Origin: Histomonas meleagridis
Lineage: Eukaryota; Parabasalia; Tritrichomonadida; Dientamoebidae
DNA: 64,000 bases
Direction of reading: 5' to 3'
NCBI GenBank assembly: GCA_020186115.1
Contig: WSYJ01000186.1
Location: 1,347,501-1,411,500, forward strand
In this document: in pieces, positions 21,819 to 30,863 of the stretch
How the letters are laid out: every line of letters starts with the position of its first letter
Numbering within the stretch: the stretch's first letter is position 1
Notes under the pieces: generated by a model
What the model was told of the DNA's origin: nothing
What the model saw: the letters and a program-made list of their open reading frames with translations, nothing else
Database searches by the model: none
Position numbers and translations under genes: made by a program

Positions 21819-21873
21819 TATTCTATTAGTAACACCTCTAATGATATAAACCAACAAACGACAAAATTAAGAA

Positions 21874-21882
21874 ATAAAAATT
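21874..21882. repeat. 9-bp target-site duplication, left copy
   Basis: ATAAAAATT immediately abuts the left terminal inverted repeat and is repeated exactly at 23734-23742, immediately outside the right one. A 9-bp duplication is characteristic of Mutator-like elements. Confidence 0.75.
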
Positions 21883-21914
21883 GAGGAATCATATTTCCAG
21901 GGCATAACGGTCGT
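21883..21914 (+). repeat. Left terminal inverted repeat
   Basis: 32 bp starting GAGGAATC and ending AACGGTCGT. It matches the reverse complement of 23702-23733 except at the ninth base (A here, G there). Confidence 0.8.
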
Positions 21915-22855
21915 TTCCATTGAATTATTGTATAGTTTATGCTTTCAAATTTTTAATTTTTTTTCGATAAGTGACTCTTTAGGCCATATGAAATTGAATT
22001 AATAAAATTGAATAAAATAAATGCCGTTTTGTATCATATAAAATTAAATAAAAAAAATTGAATGCAATAATTGTCGTTTTGCATTGATCAAAATTGAATA
22101 AAAAAAAATCCAATTTCATAAATCATCTTGTATATCTCAGGTTGAAAGTATCTTATTATCATAACAGTCATAAACATGTGAACTTTGTTTATGTGTATAA
22201 AATCAAATATATATTTCGAATATTAATATAAATGCAGCAAAAAATTGTCTATTAATACAGATGAAATAGAATATAATGAAAATTTTGTTGAATTCTAATT
22301 TGATTAAAAATATGTATGAATCGTTTAATTCGTATTTTTTTTAATTTATTATATATTATTTATGAAATATATAGCATATGTGATATAACATGATCAAAAT
22401 TTGTTCTGAAATAAAAAAAAATTAAGATTAACAATTTCGTTGTCAAATAAATAATAATTTTTATAAAAAACATATATAAGTTGATTATTATCATTGAGTG
22501 GGTCTATGTGTGTCAGTGTGTATATCTATAAATTGCAAGATTAACTATATGTAATTAGGTATTATAAGCTATAATATTTTCATTATGGTTTTAGTCAACT
22601 TATATAGCATAATAAAAAATTCATATAATCATCACATAAGCGGATAACAAAATCTACATTTCTGATTATATTTTATTTTTTGATATTATATTGTGAACAA
22701 TATCAAACTACTATTATATTGTGTAAACAATATCAAATAATAAATAAATAGTAATGTAAATTATATTTAAATCAGTGAATAAAATAAATTTAATTAATTT
22801 TTCATAAGCTTCTGGTATGATATATGCTAATGTCAGGATTATAATAAATAATATA

Positions 22856-23032
22856 TTATTACTATTATATATATTATTACTATTATATATATTATTACTA
22901 TTATATATATTATTACTATTATATATATTATTACTATTATATATATTATTACTATTATATATATTATTACTATTATATATATTATTACTATTATATATAT
23001 TATTACTATTATATATATTATTACTATTATAT
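22856..23032. repeat. 18-bp tandem repeat, about 9.8 copies
   Basis: A near-perfect array of the unit ATTACTATTATATATATT (phase arbitrary). Read in frame it gives LLLLYI repeats on one strand and a similar hydrophobic repeat on the other. Both are artefacts of the array, not genes. It lies inside the transposon. Confidence 0.92.
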
Positions 23033-23260
23033 TATATAGTATAAATACTACATAATCGTGTACGTACACTACATTAAAAATTAGAATGTTATTTTATAAT
23101 AATATTAAAAGAAGTTTATTAACTTTTTAAATAACTTGAAAGGAAGAAACATCACATTTGGATGATTTCGTCATTTAAAGATATCTAAGAAAAATGATCA
23201 AAAAATACGTTATTTTTGGCTTAACGTACAAAAAAGGGTGATCTTTTTGTGCATCAGGGT

Positions 23261-23626
23261 AATATTCTTTTTCATGGATGATAATACCATTGTACAAATA
23301 CCAAAAAACGCACCGCGTCACGAAGAGTTTTGATTTCATCAACATTACTATATTCTTCTGCAATGATCGGTGGAATATCATAATTAATATGTTGGATCTT
23401 GTTTTTTGTTTATGGTTGAACATATATAAAACATTGTTGTATTGATTTAATAAATGTTGTAAAGTGTTTTATCCTTTCTGTTATAGTTAATGGTAAAAAT
23501 GCACCCATAAGTGAAACATATCCTATCTCTTTAATCTTGAAGAGTAATAGCACGATTACGATCCATTGTAATTTAAAATTATCTGTGTCTGATATAAGAG
23601 ATTCAAATAATTGTTTTGTGATGTCA
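23261..23626 (-). pseudogene. Captured fragment of the 60-64 kb gene
   Basis: Minus-strand sequence aligns over ~366 bp with 62982-63351 at high identity. The block GYVSLMGAFLPLTITERIKH and the following HFTTFI(K/N)SIQQCFIYV are essentially unchanged. Downstream the copy is frame-shifted and contains stops, so only part can be read. Similarity ends abruptly about 75 bp inside the right terminal repeat at a G-rich stretch (GGCGGG motifs). The fragment is internal to the source gene (no start, no end), as expected for sequence picked up by a transposon rather than for gene duplication. Confidence 0.82.
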
Positions 23627-23701
23627 ATTTTGGCGGGGATAATATTATTGGCGGGTTTTCCAGTTTTCGGCGGGCTTTTACCACGGATGGGACCGTTTAT
23701 G

Positions 23702-23733
23702 ACGACCGTTATGCCCTGGAAATACGATTCCTC
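23702..23733 (-). repeat. Right terminal inverted repeat
   Basis: 32 bp, inverse complement of 21883-21914 with one difference. On the plus strand it ends GATTCCTC and is followed directly by the second copy of ATAAAAATT. Confidence 0.8.
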
Positions 23734-23742
23734 ATAAAAATT
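23734..23742. repeat. 9-bp target-site duplication, right copy
   Basis: ATAAAAATT, identical to 21874-21882. Confidence 0.75.
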
Positions 23743-23879
23743 TATATACATTAATTTATTTACAAGTTTTTTATTTTGCAAAAGTCATTTGATCACTTAA
23801 TCTTATAACAAAATTAAGCAAAATGTACATTAAAGCGATTGTATCGAGAAGAATATTATTTAAATACAACAAAATGATT

Positions 23880-25112
23880 TTAGTTTTTATTTAGAACTTC
23901 CACTAAATGGTTCACAATGTCTTTTGCAACTTCAGCCTTCGACTTCAATTCGAAGTCTTTTCTTCCGTTTTGATCGATTATTGATACTTTATTAGTGTCA
24001 TATCCAAAGCCGGCGCCTTTATCATTGAGCGAGTTCAAAACAATGAAATCGAAGTTTTTCCTTTTCATTTTTTCGATTGCGTTTTGTTCTTCGTTAAATG
24101 TTTCAAGAGCAAATCCAACCAAAATTTGTCCTTTCTTCATATTTCCCAATGACGCTGCGATGTCTTTTGTTGGCTTTAGCTTAAGAACAATTTCTCCTGT
24201 TTTTTCGCGTTTAATTTTCTGATCATAAATAGTTTCCGGAGTATAATCGGAAACTGCAGCCGAGAGAATAGCTATGTCAACTTGTGGGAATATGTTTACT
24301 GCTTCGTTATACATTTCTTCTGCACTTTGTACATTAATCCTTTTTTCAACATGAAAATTAGTTTGAAGTTGGACAGGTCCTGTAATTAAAATAACCTTAG
24401 CCCCACGTTTGGAACATTCATCAGCAATTGAAAATCCCATTTTGCCTGATGAAAAATTCCCTATAAAGCGAACTGGATCTATTTTTTCATATGTAGGCCC
24501 GGCGGTTATGAGAACGGTTTTGCCATCTAAGTCACTTTTCGATGTAAAGTATTCTTCTAAACGTTGGATAATTATTTCTGGTTCTTCCATACGGCCTTTA
24601 CCAACAAGTTTACTTGCAAGTTCTCCTGTAGCTGGCTCTATGATAATATTACCATATGAACGTAATGTTTCAAGATTCTTTTGAGTGGATGGATGTGCAA
24701 ACATATCTAAATCCATTGCAGGTGCAATAAAAACAGGGGATTTAGCAGAAAGATATGTTGTAATTAACATGTTGTCTGCAATACCATTGGCCATTTTACC
24801 AATTGTAGACGCTGTGGCAGGAGCGATTAGCATAGCGTCTGCCCAAAGCCCTAAATCAACATGACTATTCCAGGTTCCATCTCGTTGAGAAAAGAATTCA
24901 TTAATAACAGGTTTATGTGTAAGTGCAGAAAGTGTAATTGGTGTAATAAACTCTTTTCCAGCTGGAGTAATTACGGTTTGAACTTCAGCACCTCTTTTAA
25001 TAAGCCCGCGAATTATATAACATGCTTTGTAAGCAGCAATACTTCCTGTGATTCCTAAAACAATTTTTTTCCCTTTAAGAACGCTCTTTCCTTCCATTGA
25101 CATCACCTTCAT
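23880..25112 (-). CDS. coaBC: Bifunctional CoaBC (PPC decarboxylase / phosphopantothenate-cysteine ligase)
   Basis: 410 residues from the ATG at 25112; further ATGs follow at 25103 and 25097, and the frame upstream starts with GTG. The CoaC flavoprotein half has GITGSIAAYKA (20-30), the catalytic histidine in WNSHVDLGLWADAMLIAPAT (His84), PAMDLDM (131-137) and GELASKLVGKGRMEEPE (163-179). The CoaB half has LITAGPTYEKIDPVRFIGN (201-219) and SSGKMG, then the AAVSDY and KIKRE motifs. It makes 4'-phosphopantetheine in coenzyme A synthesis. Eukaryotes normally carry two separate proteins. The fused form, with PAMDLDM instead of PAMNxxM and no ACG cysteine, is the Bacteroidetes pattern, which points to lateral transfer. 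Confidence 0.92.
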   Translation of the reverse strand: MKVMSMEGKSVLKGKKIVLGITGSIAAYKACYIIRGLIKRGAEVQTVITPAGKEFITPITLSALTHKPVINEFFSQRDGTWNSHVDLGLWADAMLIAPATASTIGKMANGIADNMLITTYLSAKSPVFIAPAMDLDMFAHPSTQKNLETLRSYGNIIIEPATGELASKLVGKGRMEEPEIIIQRLEEYFTSKSDLDGKTVLITAGPTYEKIDPVRFIGNFSSGKMGFSIADECSKRGAKVILITGPVQLQTNFHVEKRINVQSAEEMYNEAVNIFPQVDIAILSAAVSDYTPETIYDQKIKREKTGEIVLKLKPTKDIAASLGNMKKGQILVGFALETFNEEQNAIEKMKRKNFDFIVLNSLNDKGAGFGYDTNKVSIIDQNGRKDFELKSKAEVAKDIVNHLVEVLNKN

Positions 25113-25360
25113 TGAAAAAGTCCCATTGTTGTTGTGAAAAAGCTTCAAATTTCTTCGCACGTTTAAATATACTATTTAATTTACATTTCGTTTAGCAATT
25201 GGATTCATAAGACAAATATGAAGTGTGAGTACAACAAAATAACGTGGAATATCCATCTTTTAATTGTATTTGCATTCACTTTTCCATTTTCAAATCAAAA
25301 TGTAAATTAAAAAGTAATAAAATATAAAACAAAATTTCCACATAATTTATAATTTATTAT

Positions 25361-27403
25361 TTATAATTCATTAGTTACATTAATGATTTTTTGTTCCTTC
25401 TTATTCTTGAGCAAACTATTTTTAGCTCTAATCATTACCGCTTTCAAGATATTTCTTTTTTCTTTCATTTCCTTCGATGTCAAATCGTTTCTCTTTAACA
25501 CTTTTTCTGTTTCTTTAATTTTTTCCACTAATTCGTATTGTAGCTTCAAATTTTCATCAAAAATTGTTAACTTTTGCGATAACTCTTTTGCTTTTCCAAT
25601 TGTTTTTTGGATTTTTTTCCTTATCAATGGTTTTTCTGCCTCTTCTTTCCATTTCAATACAATTTCATCTGTTTTGTTATGTATTACATTTAACTTATCT
25701 TCGAATTCTTTAACAGTTCTTAAATAATTTCTTTCATCGAACCATTTATAATTCTCTTCAACGATTTGTTTTATGAAATCACTTTCATCTTTCGGTATAA
25801 CATCATTAAAACGAATAAATCGTTCTAATTCCAAAAGATATTGTTCGAAATCATTTGCAGCCTTTTCGATTGTTCTTCTATTCTTATATAAACGGACTAA
25901 TTCATTAACAAGTTTTGCTGACTCATTCAGTTCTTCATTTGAAGGTTCCCATCCAACATTTTCATATTCGATTTCGACGCTTTCATTACCAATTAATGCT
26001 ACGTAAGGCACCGGCATTAAATAATAATTATGTATAAAAGATAACTCAACATTTGATTCAGTTGTTAAGTTCTTAATATGGAATTTGATATATAATAATT
26101 TAGAATCATCTGTAATAATATAAAATTCTTGTCCGGGAATTACAGTAACATTTATAGTTGGGCATTTATCTTCGAAATCACCACGTCGAAAGATTTCATA
26201 TAATGTGTTGTTAGTAATAAGATATGATGGAGATGTAATCATAACAGATGATGTAACTTCTTTAACTTTAAAATATGGTGAACGTGTTGATGCATAATAT
26301 CCTGCGCCATACGCAACACTATTCTCTGAGTCAAGTGAAAATTTGATTTTTGTGACATTAAATAAATGTCGTACTAACTCTTGTATGGATTGAATATGTG
26401 AACAGCCACCAATAATTTCAACGCTATCAACTTGTTCAATATTAGCTTGAACTAAAGCTGATTCAATGGTTTGTTTAAGTGTTTCATTAAATTCACTTAA
26501 AACTTTAGAAAGATCTTCACGTGTAATAGTGATAACTTTTTCATCAATATCTTCATCATCTTCAAATTTAAGATCAACCGATGGATGAATTGTGAGCATT
26601 GCTTTTACATGTGAAATATCATCAAGAAATGTAATTCGTGTTTTAGGATTACTCATGTTAATGTGATGCTGGGACGATAGGATATCGGCGAGTTTGAAAT
26701 CAATGTGATAACCGCCGAGGTCATTGAATTTCGAAGCAATTTGAATGAACGATGTGGACGAGTTGGAATTGGTGAATTTGTAGATAGAAACTCGAGTGCC
26801 TGTAGAACCAACATCAACAAATGCTACAGACTTAGTGGTGTTTTTGAAAAATGAATCTTTTTCGAGTGCATATAAATATGCAGGTGAATACATTGAATCA
26901 ACAAATTGCATTACAGTGATGTTAGCTAGTGATAGAGCTGCATACAAAAAGCTCTTTTCACGTGAGCTTGTGGATGGTGGAATGGCTGTGACTACTTGAA
27001 TAGAATCATTGATTTGCTCTGATTGTTTAATTGAATCAATTAGATTTATGAGGGAAAGTGAGGTAATTTCTATTGTGCTCATATTAAAGTATGTTTCATT
27101 TTTCCAATTGTTTCCCCTAAGACATGTTTTTGGAAACCTTAAACATTTATCATATGCCGTTTCACCAAAGTCCCAATCAAATGAATCTGCTTTTGAGATG
27201 TCCCAATTTTGTGCGGATGTGTAATTAGAAGAACGAGTTATATTCCAGAAAGCAAAATAATTTGGTGTATATCTTTTGGATCTGGAATTAAATGCTATAT
27301 GAAGTGGCTTATCGTGTGAAATCATTGATACCTTTATATCTTCAGATCCGAGATCAATTCCAAGAATTGTTGAGCTCGAAAAACAAAGAAAACAAAAAAA
27401 CAT
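25361..27403 (-). CDS. ER Hsp70-superfamily chaperone (Grp170/HYOU1/Lhs1-like)
   Basis: 680 residues from the ATG at 27403. An N-terminal hydrophobic stretch (MFFCFLCFSSSTI) is a probable signal peptide, directly followed by the Hsp70 phosphate-1 motif LGIDLGSEDIKVSMI. The nucleotide-binding domain continues with FVDVGSTGTRVSIYKF (phosphate-2), LGGYHIDFKLADIL and VEIIGGCSHIQSIQ (adenosine motif). The C-terminal third is a long charged helical domain (LERFIRFNDVIPKDESDFIK and after). There are several N-glycosylation sequons in the NBD. Grp170-class proteins act as nucleotide exchange factors and holdases for BiP in the ER. The C-terminus TNEL resembles a weak KDEL-type retrieval signal. Divergent NBD motifs argue against a classical BiP. 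Confidence 0.82.
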   Translation of the reverse strand: MFFCFLCFSSSTILGIDLGSEDIKVSMISHDKPLHIAFNSRSKRYTPNYFAFWNITRSSNYTSAQNWDISKADSFDWDFGETAYDKCLRFPKTCLRGNNWKNETYFNMSTIEITSLSLINLIDSIKQSEQINDSIQVVTAIPPSTSSREKSFLYAALSLANITVMQFVDSMYSPAYLYALEKDSFFKNTTKSVAFVDVGSTGTRVSIYKFTNSNSSTSFIQIASKFNDLGGYHIDFKLADILSSQHHINMSNPKTRITFLDDISHVKAMLTIHPSVDLKFEDDEDIDEKVITITREDLSKVLSEFNETLKQTIESALVQANIEQVDSVEIIGGCSHIQSIQELVRHLFNVTKIKFSLDSENSVAYGAGYYASTRSPYFKVKEVTSSVMITSPSYLITNNTLYEIFRRGDFEDKCPTINVTVIPGQEFYIITDDSKLLYIKFHIKNLTTESNVELSFIHNYYLMPVPYVALIGNESVEIEYENVGWEPSNEELNESAKLVNELVRLYKNRRTIEKAANDFEQYLLELERFIRFNDVIPKDESDFIKQIVEENYKWFDERNYLRTVKEFEDKLNVIHNKTDEIVLKWKEEAEKPLIRKKIQKTIGKAKELSQKLTIFDENLKLQYELVEKIKETEKVLKRNDLTSKEMKEKRNILKAVMIRAKNSLLKNKKEQKIINVTNEL

Positions 27404-28057
27404 TTGATTTTGTCCGACCAAATAAGAGAAATCTGGTCAGATCCCTCTTTTTCGAGTTACAATCATGTAATTCATTGAAAAAAGAAACTAGTATTCCAAG
27501 CGCTACCAAAAACCCCAAAAATGAAATTGATTAAATTTATGACAAAAATTAATTTTATAAAAAATTGATTCCTTATTACAAAACAATGTTTACTATAAAT
27601 ACATACAAAATTATCTTTGAAATGCCAAAAAATTGTTTTCTTTCTTTTTAAAATTTAATTTTTGATTAAACAACAAATCTTTTATAATTGAATTTTCTTA
27701 ATAATAAGATCATCAGATTGATTTAAAGTAGTAAAATATCCTCTTTCTAAATGTTTGGAAATGAAAACACGTTTTAATTTTTTCTTTTACTCAATTTTTC
27801 ATATACAATTGAAAAATTTGAATATTTAGACACATAGTCTTTTCCCATTATTCTTTAAATTCAAAAGAAAATATGTCTAACAAAGCTTTTTGTGAAGAAG
27901 TCATAAAGTTTACTTAAAAAATTTATTTTACACAAAATCAACGTCAACATTCACAAGAACATGTAATATTTATTTCACCTTTTTCAAAAAAGTAGCTGAA
28001 TAAAATGTTGAACCTTTTCGATTTTACAACGCAATCGGCTTTGAGCATTTTTTAAAA
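27404..28057. other. Divergent intergenic region, nothing further recognised
   Basis: About 650 bp between the Hsp70-like gene (minus) and the Ras gene (plus). AT-rich, no ORF, repeat or RNA gene that I can support. Confidence 0.45.
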
Positions 28058-28651
28058 ATGGAAGAAATCACAGTGAAAATTGCTATTTTTGGATCTGGTG
28101 CTGTTGGTAAGTCAGCTCTTTCTATCCAATTTATTAAAGGATATTTTGTTGAGACCTATGATCCTACAATAGAAGAATCATTTAAACGAACAGTTGAAAT
28201 AAATGGAAGAGTTGTTCATTTTGATATTCTCGATACTGCAGGTCAAGATGATTTTGCTCCAATGCGAATTTCTTATATAAGAAATCGCGAAGCTTTTATT
28301 CTTGTGTATGCAATTAATAATAGAGCATCATTTGATGAAATAGAAAATTATTATCAATTAATAGTTCAAACTAAGAGAGAAGAAGATGAAACGCCATTAG
28401 TTTTATGTGGAAACAAATGTGATTTAGAAGAACAAAGATATATAAGTACAGAAGATGGAATGGAAATGGCGAAACAAATTAAAGCTGATTTTTTTGAAAC
28501 TTCAGCGGTATTGAATCACAATGTAACAAATGCATTTTTCAAAGTGGCAACGAGATTAATGGAATTACAGAAAATGGGAACCCCGAACTTAGGAAAGCCA
28601 AATGTCAATGATAGCAAAAGCTTTTGTTGCCTTAAATGTAACATTATCTAA
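28058..28651 (+). CDS. Ras-family small GTPase
   Basis: 197 residues with a full set of motifs: P-loop GSGAVGKS (12-19), effector region YDPTIEESF (34-42), DTAGQ (59-63), NKCD (119-122) and ETSA (147-150). The C-terminus CCLKCNII ends in a CAAX box (CNII) with nearby cysteines, so it is probably prenylated and possibly palmitoylated at the plasma membrane. The catalytic glutamine is present. It belongs to the Ras/Rap branch, not Rab or Rho. It acts as a membrane signalling switch. Its regulators here are unknown. Confidence 0.95.
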   Translation: MEEITVKIAIFGSGAVGKSALSIQFIKGYFVETYDPTIEESFKRTVEINGRVVHFDILDTAGQDDFAPMRISYIRNREAFILVYAINNRASFDEIENYYQLIVQTKREEDETPLVLCGNKCDLEEQRYISTEDGMEMAKQIKADFFETSAVLNHNVTNAFFKVATRLMELQKMGTPNLGKPNVNDSKSFCCLKCNII

Positions 28652-28921
28652 ACTTAGTTAATTCAATACATTTAGTTTTGATCAAAAAGCCATTTCGTTT
28701 ACTTTTATTGATAAATTATAACTTGTAATTTGATTTTTATTATTTTCTTAAAGAGATAAATTTTAAAAAAATGAATTTATTGAATAAAAATGATAAAATT
28801 AAAGAATTAAATATTAAAAACGATGTAATTTTTGATTTTTTAAGAATAAATGTTTAATGCAAAAGAGTAAAATTACATAAAAATAAAAAGAAATAAAGAA
28901 ATTCAAAGACTTTTAAAAACA

Positions 28922-30139
28922 CTAAAAATCAAAACCCATTTTCTCCAGCTTAGCTATCACATGTTTTGCGTAATTTCCGTTTAGGTCATCGAAGTTATCA
29001 TATACAACTTCATATATAACATTTTGCATACTTTCGCTTCCGTTTTCGATAATCCTTTGTATTACGTAGTTCCCAAACTGGTCACTTATCATCCTTAAAA
29101 TCCTGTCTTTTAGAAAATGATTTTCATCGCCAATTATCTCAACAAAAATTTCCATTTGTTCATCTTTCGTTGCATCTCTAATACATTTCTCAATGACATT
29201 TGAAGCAAATTTGTGTATAGAAAATTCATAAAAATGTCCTCGAAATGATTTGATCAATGCTGAAATATGTTCTTTTTTCCCAGCAGCAAGAATGTTTTGG
29301 ACGACATAATTGCCATATTGGTTGGTTGCAAGCTTTTCTGGACACTTAAGAACTTCCTGAACAAGATTTTCGAGCTCATCAATGGGACAACGATCAAATA
29401 ACCGTTGAATTACTCTGCATCCGCAGTTATCGACAACGAGATTAAAGAGGTGGGGCTCAATGGCTTCGATGATCTCGTTAGTTCGATCGGGAAGAGATTC
29501 AATGAAACGTTGAACAATATGATTCCCATTTTGTGAAAAACATAGAGGTATAAATGAAGGCTTAACAGCATCAAAAATGGAGGAAATGTTTGGCTTGGTG
29601 GTAAATTCGATGAACTTTTGAAGTACACGACAGCCATTTGGATTATCAATAATTATTTGGATGTTCTCAAGGAAAAAATTGAGCATACGTTGTTGCTGTT
29701 CTGGCGTAAGATACTCACAAAGCTTTTGAATTACAAAATTGCCAGAGGTATCATAAACTAATTCTGATAACTGTGGATACAAACTATTGAAAATAGTTGT
29801 CCTATCTTGAGGTGTAGATTCATCAAGTTTCTTTTGAAGAATTCTGCTCCCTTGTCGATCTCGAGCCATTAAAACGTATTCCATTGATTGAAGAGAAATT
29901 GAATTTGGTGTGTTGCTCATTGGAACAGAAGAGTCTAGAATTTGGCAGATACCGGATGGTGTTTGCCTTTCGCCCGTGATCGCTTCCCATAAATCAGATG
30001 AAATTAAATGAACACGTTTTGTATCTGTTGCAAATTGATTAAATGTGAAATGATTCGGGTTTCGGTGATAATACCCATTTGAGCTGCTCCGAGGAAGAGA
30101 ATGTGCTATGGTTTCATTTGTACAGCCGAATGTGTTCAT
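28922..30139 (-). CDS. Pumilio/PUF-family RNA-binding protein
   Basis: 405 residues. After a ~75-residue N-terminus, eight PUF repeats fill the rest, recognisable by repeated cores such as DRQGSRILQKKL, DTSGNFVIQKLCEY, NPNGCRVLQKFIEF, SQNGNHIVQRFIES, DNCGCRVIQRLFDR, NQYGNYVVQNILAA, HKFASNVIEKCIRD and DQFGNYVIQRIIEN. The order N-Q, S-R-Q type recognition residues fit binding of a UGUA-like element in 3' UTRs, leading to mRNA repression or decay. It is cytosolic. The start at 30139 is 11 bp from an AACGGTT motif (30150-30156). Confidence 0.95.
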   Translation of the reverse strand: MNTFGCTNETIAHSLPRSSSNGYYHRNPNHFTFNQFATDTKRVHLISSDLWEAITGERQTPSGICQILDSSVPMSNTPNSISLQSMEYVLMARDRQGSRILQKKLDESTPQDRTTIFNSLYPQLSELVYDTSGNFVIQKLCEYLTPEQQQRMLNFFLENIQIIIDNPNGCRVLQKFIEFTTKPNISSIFDAVKPSFIPLCFSQNGNHIVQRFIESLPDRTNEIIEAIEPHLFNLVVDNCGCRVIQRLFDRCPIDELENLVQEVLKCPEKLATNQYGNYVVQNILAAGKKEHISALIKSFRGHFYEFSIHKFASNVIEKCIRDATKDEQMEIFVEIIGDENHFLKDRILRMISDQFGNYVIQRIIENGSESMQNVIYEVVYDNFDDLNGNYAKHVIAKLEKMGFDF

Positions 30140-30522
30140 ATGAGCAATTAACGGTTTCTAATCCTTCCTCAAAGGAACATCGCAGATTATTCTTTCATTA
30201 AAAATACAACATTTCATACAAACAAAGAAATAAAAAACTATCATTATTTTAAGCAATTAGATAAAAATAAAAATATTTTTAAATATCAATTTTAAATTCA
30301 ATTATGATTTTGATATAAAGGGACAACTTAAAAGAAAAATGAAAATAGAGGTATATAGGTACCTCCAACTAAGAAACAACTTCAAAATACCTACAAATTC
30401 TTTATTAAGAACGCTTTTAAAGGTGGCCACATATCATTTCACATCACATATCAACTCACTCTATGCAACGATACAACTTTTTCAGTGGACATCAAAGAGC
30501 AACATCAAGTTTTGATGTTTAA

Positions 30523-30789
30523 ATGAGTTTTACCTCATTTTTATATATGTCTGAAGAAAAGAAGAGACCAAGAAGTGGATATTTGATATTTTCCATAGAG
30601 AATCGTCAAAAGATAATTGCTGAAAATCCAGGAATCGAAAAGAAGCAAAAAGAGATCATGAAATTAATCGCTGGCAAATGGAAGAGTCTCACTGATGAAG
30701 AAAAGAAGCCATATCAAGAGCGAGCAGCAGCAGAGAAGAAAGAGTTTGCCAAGACGCAAGTTGGTAAACCCAAAAAATCAAAAAAGTAA
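30523..30789 (+). CDS. HMG-box DNA-binding protein
   Basis: 88 residues, or 80 if translation starts at the second ATG (30547, MSEEKKRPRSGYLIFSIENR), which resembles other HMGB-like N-termini more closely. A single HMG box spans most of the protein: KKRPRSGYLIFSIENRQKI, EIMKLIAGKWKSLTDEEKKP, YQERAAAEKKEF, followed by a short lysine tail. Single-box proteins of this size are abundant chromatin-architectural proteins that bend DNA (NHP6-like). It diverges from the Pumilio gene; an imperfect dyad (GAGGTA at 30348, TACCTC at 30360) lies between them. Confidence 0.92.
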   Translation: MSFTSFLYMSEEKKRPRSGYLIFSIENRQKIIAENPGIEKKQKEIMKLIAGKWKSLTDEEKKPYQERAAAEKKEFAKTQVGKPKKSKK

Positions 30790-30863
30790 AATAAACAAGT
30801 TTTCCAATTACATTATTTTTTCTCGTCGTCACAAACATTTATTAAATACGAAATATTTAAAAA

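Larger units (their letters stand above)
21883..23733. mobile_element. Non-autonomous Mutator-like element carrying a captured gene fragment
   Basis: The element is 1851 bp. Its termini are 32-bp inverted repeats (21883-21914 and 23702-23733) that differ at one position and begin GAGGAATC. It is flanked by an exact 9-bp direct repeat, ATAAAAATT. No transposase frame is visible, so movement would need an enzyme supplied elsewhere. The interior is AT-rich non-coding sequence, an 18-bp tandem array and, next to the right end, ~366 bp homologous to the host gene at 60078-64000. The terminal repeats contain AACGGTCG. Termini plus a 9-bp duplication indicate a MULE; captured host sequence makes it Pack-MULE-like. 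It lies between the ankyrin gene and coaBC. Confidence 0.78.

Noticed and set aside
22817-23069. Open frames coding LLLLYI-type repeats on both strands
   Set aside because: They are translations of an 18-bp tandem array; both strands are open for the same reason.
23410-23781. 123-codon minus-strand frame crossing the transposon end
   Set aside because: Starts at TTG outside the element and reads through the terminal repeat; only its inner part reflects the captured gene fragment.
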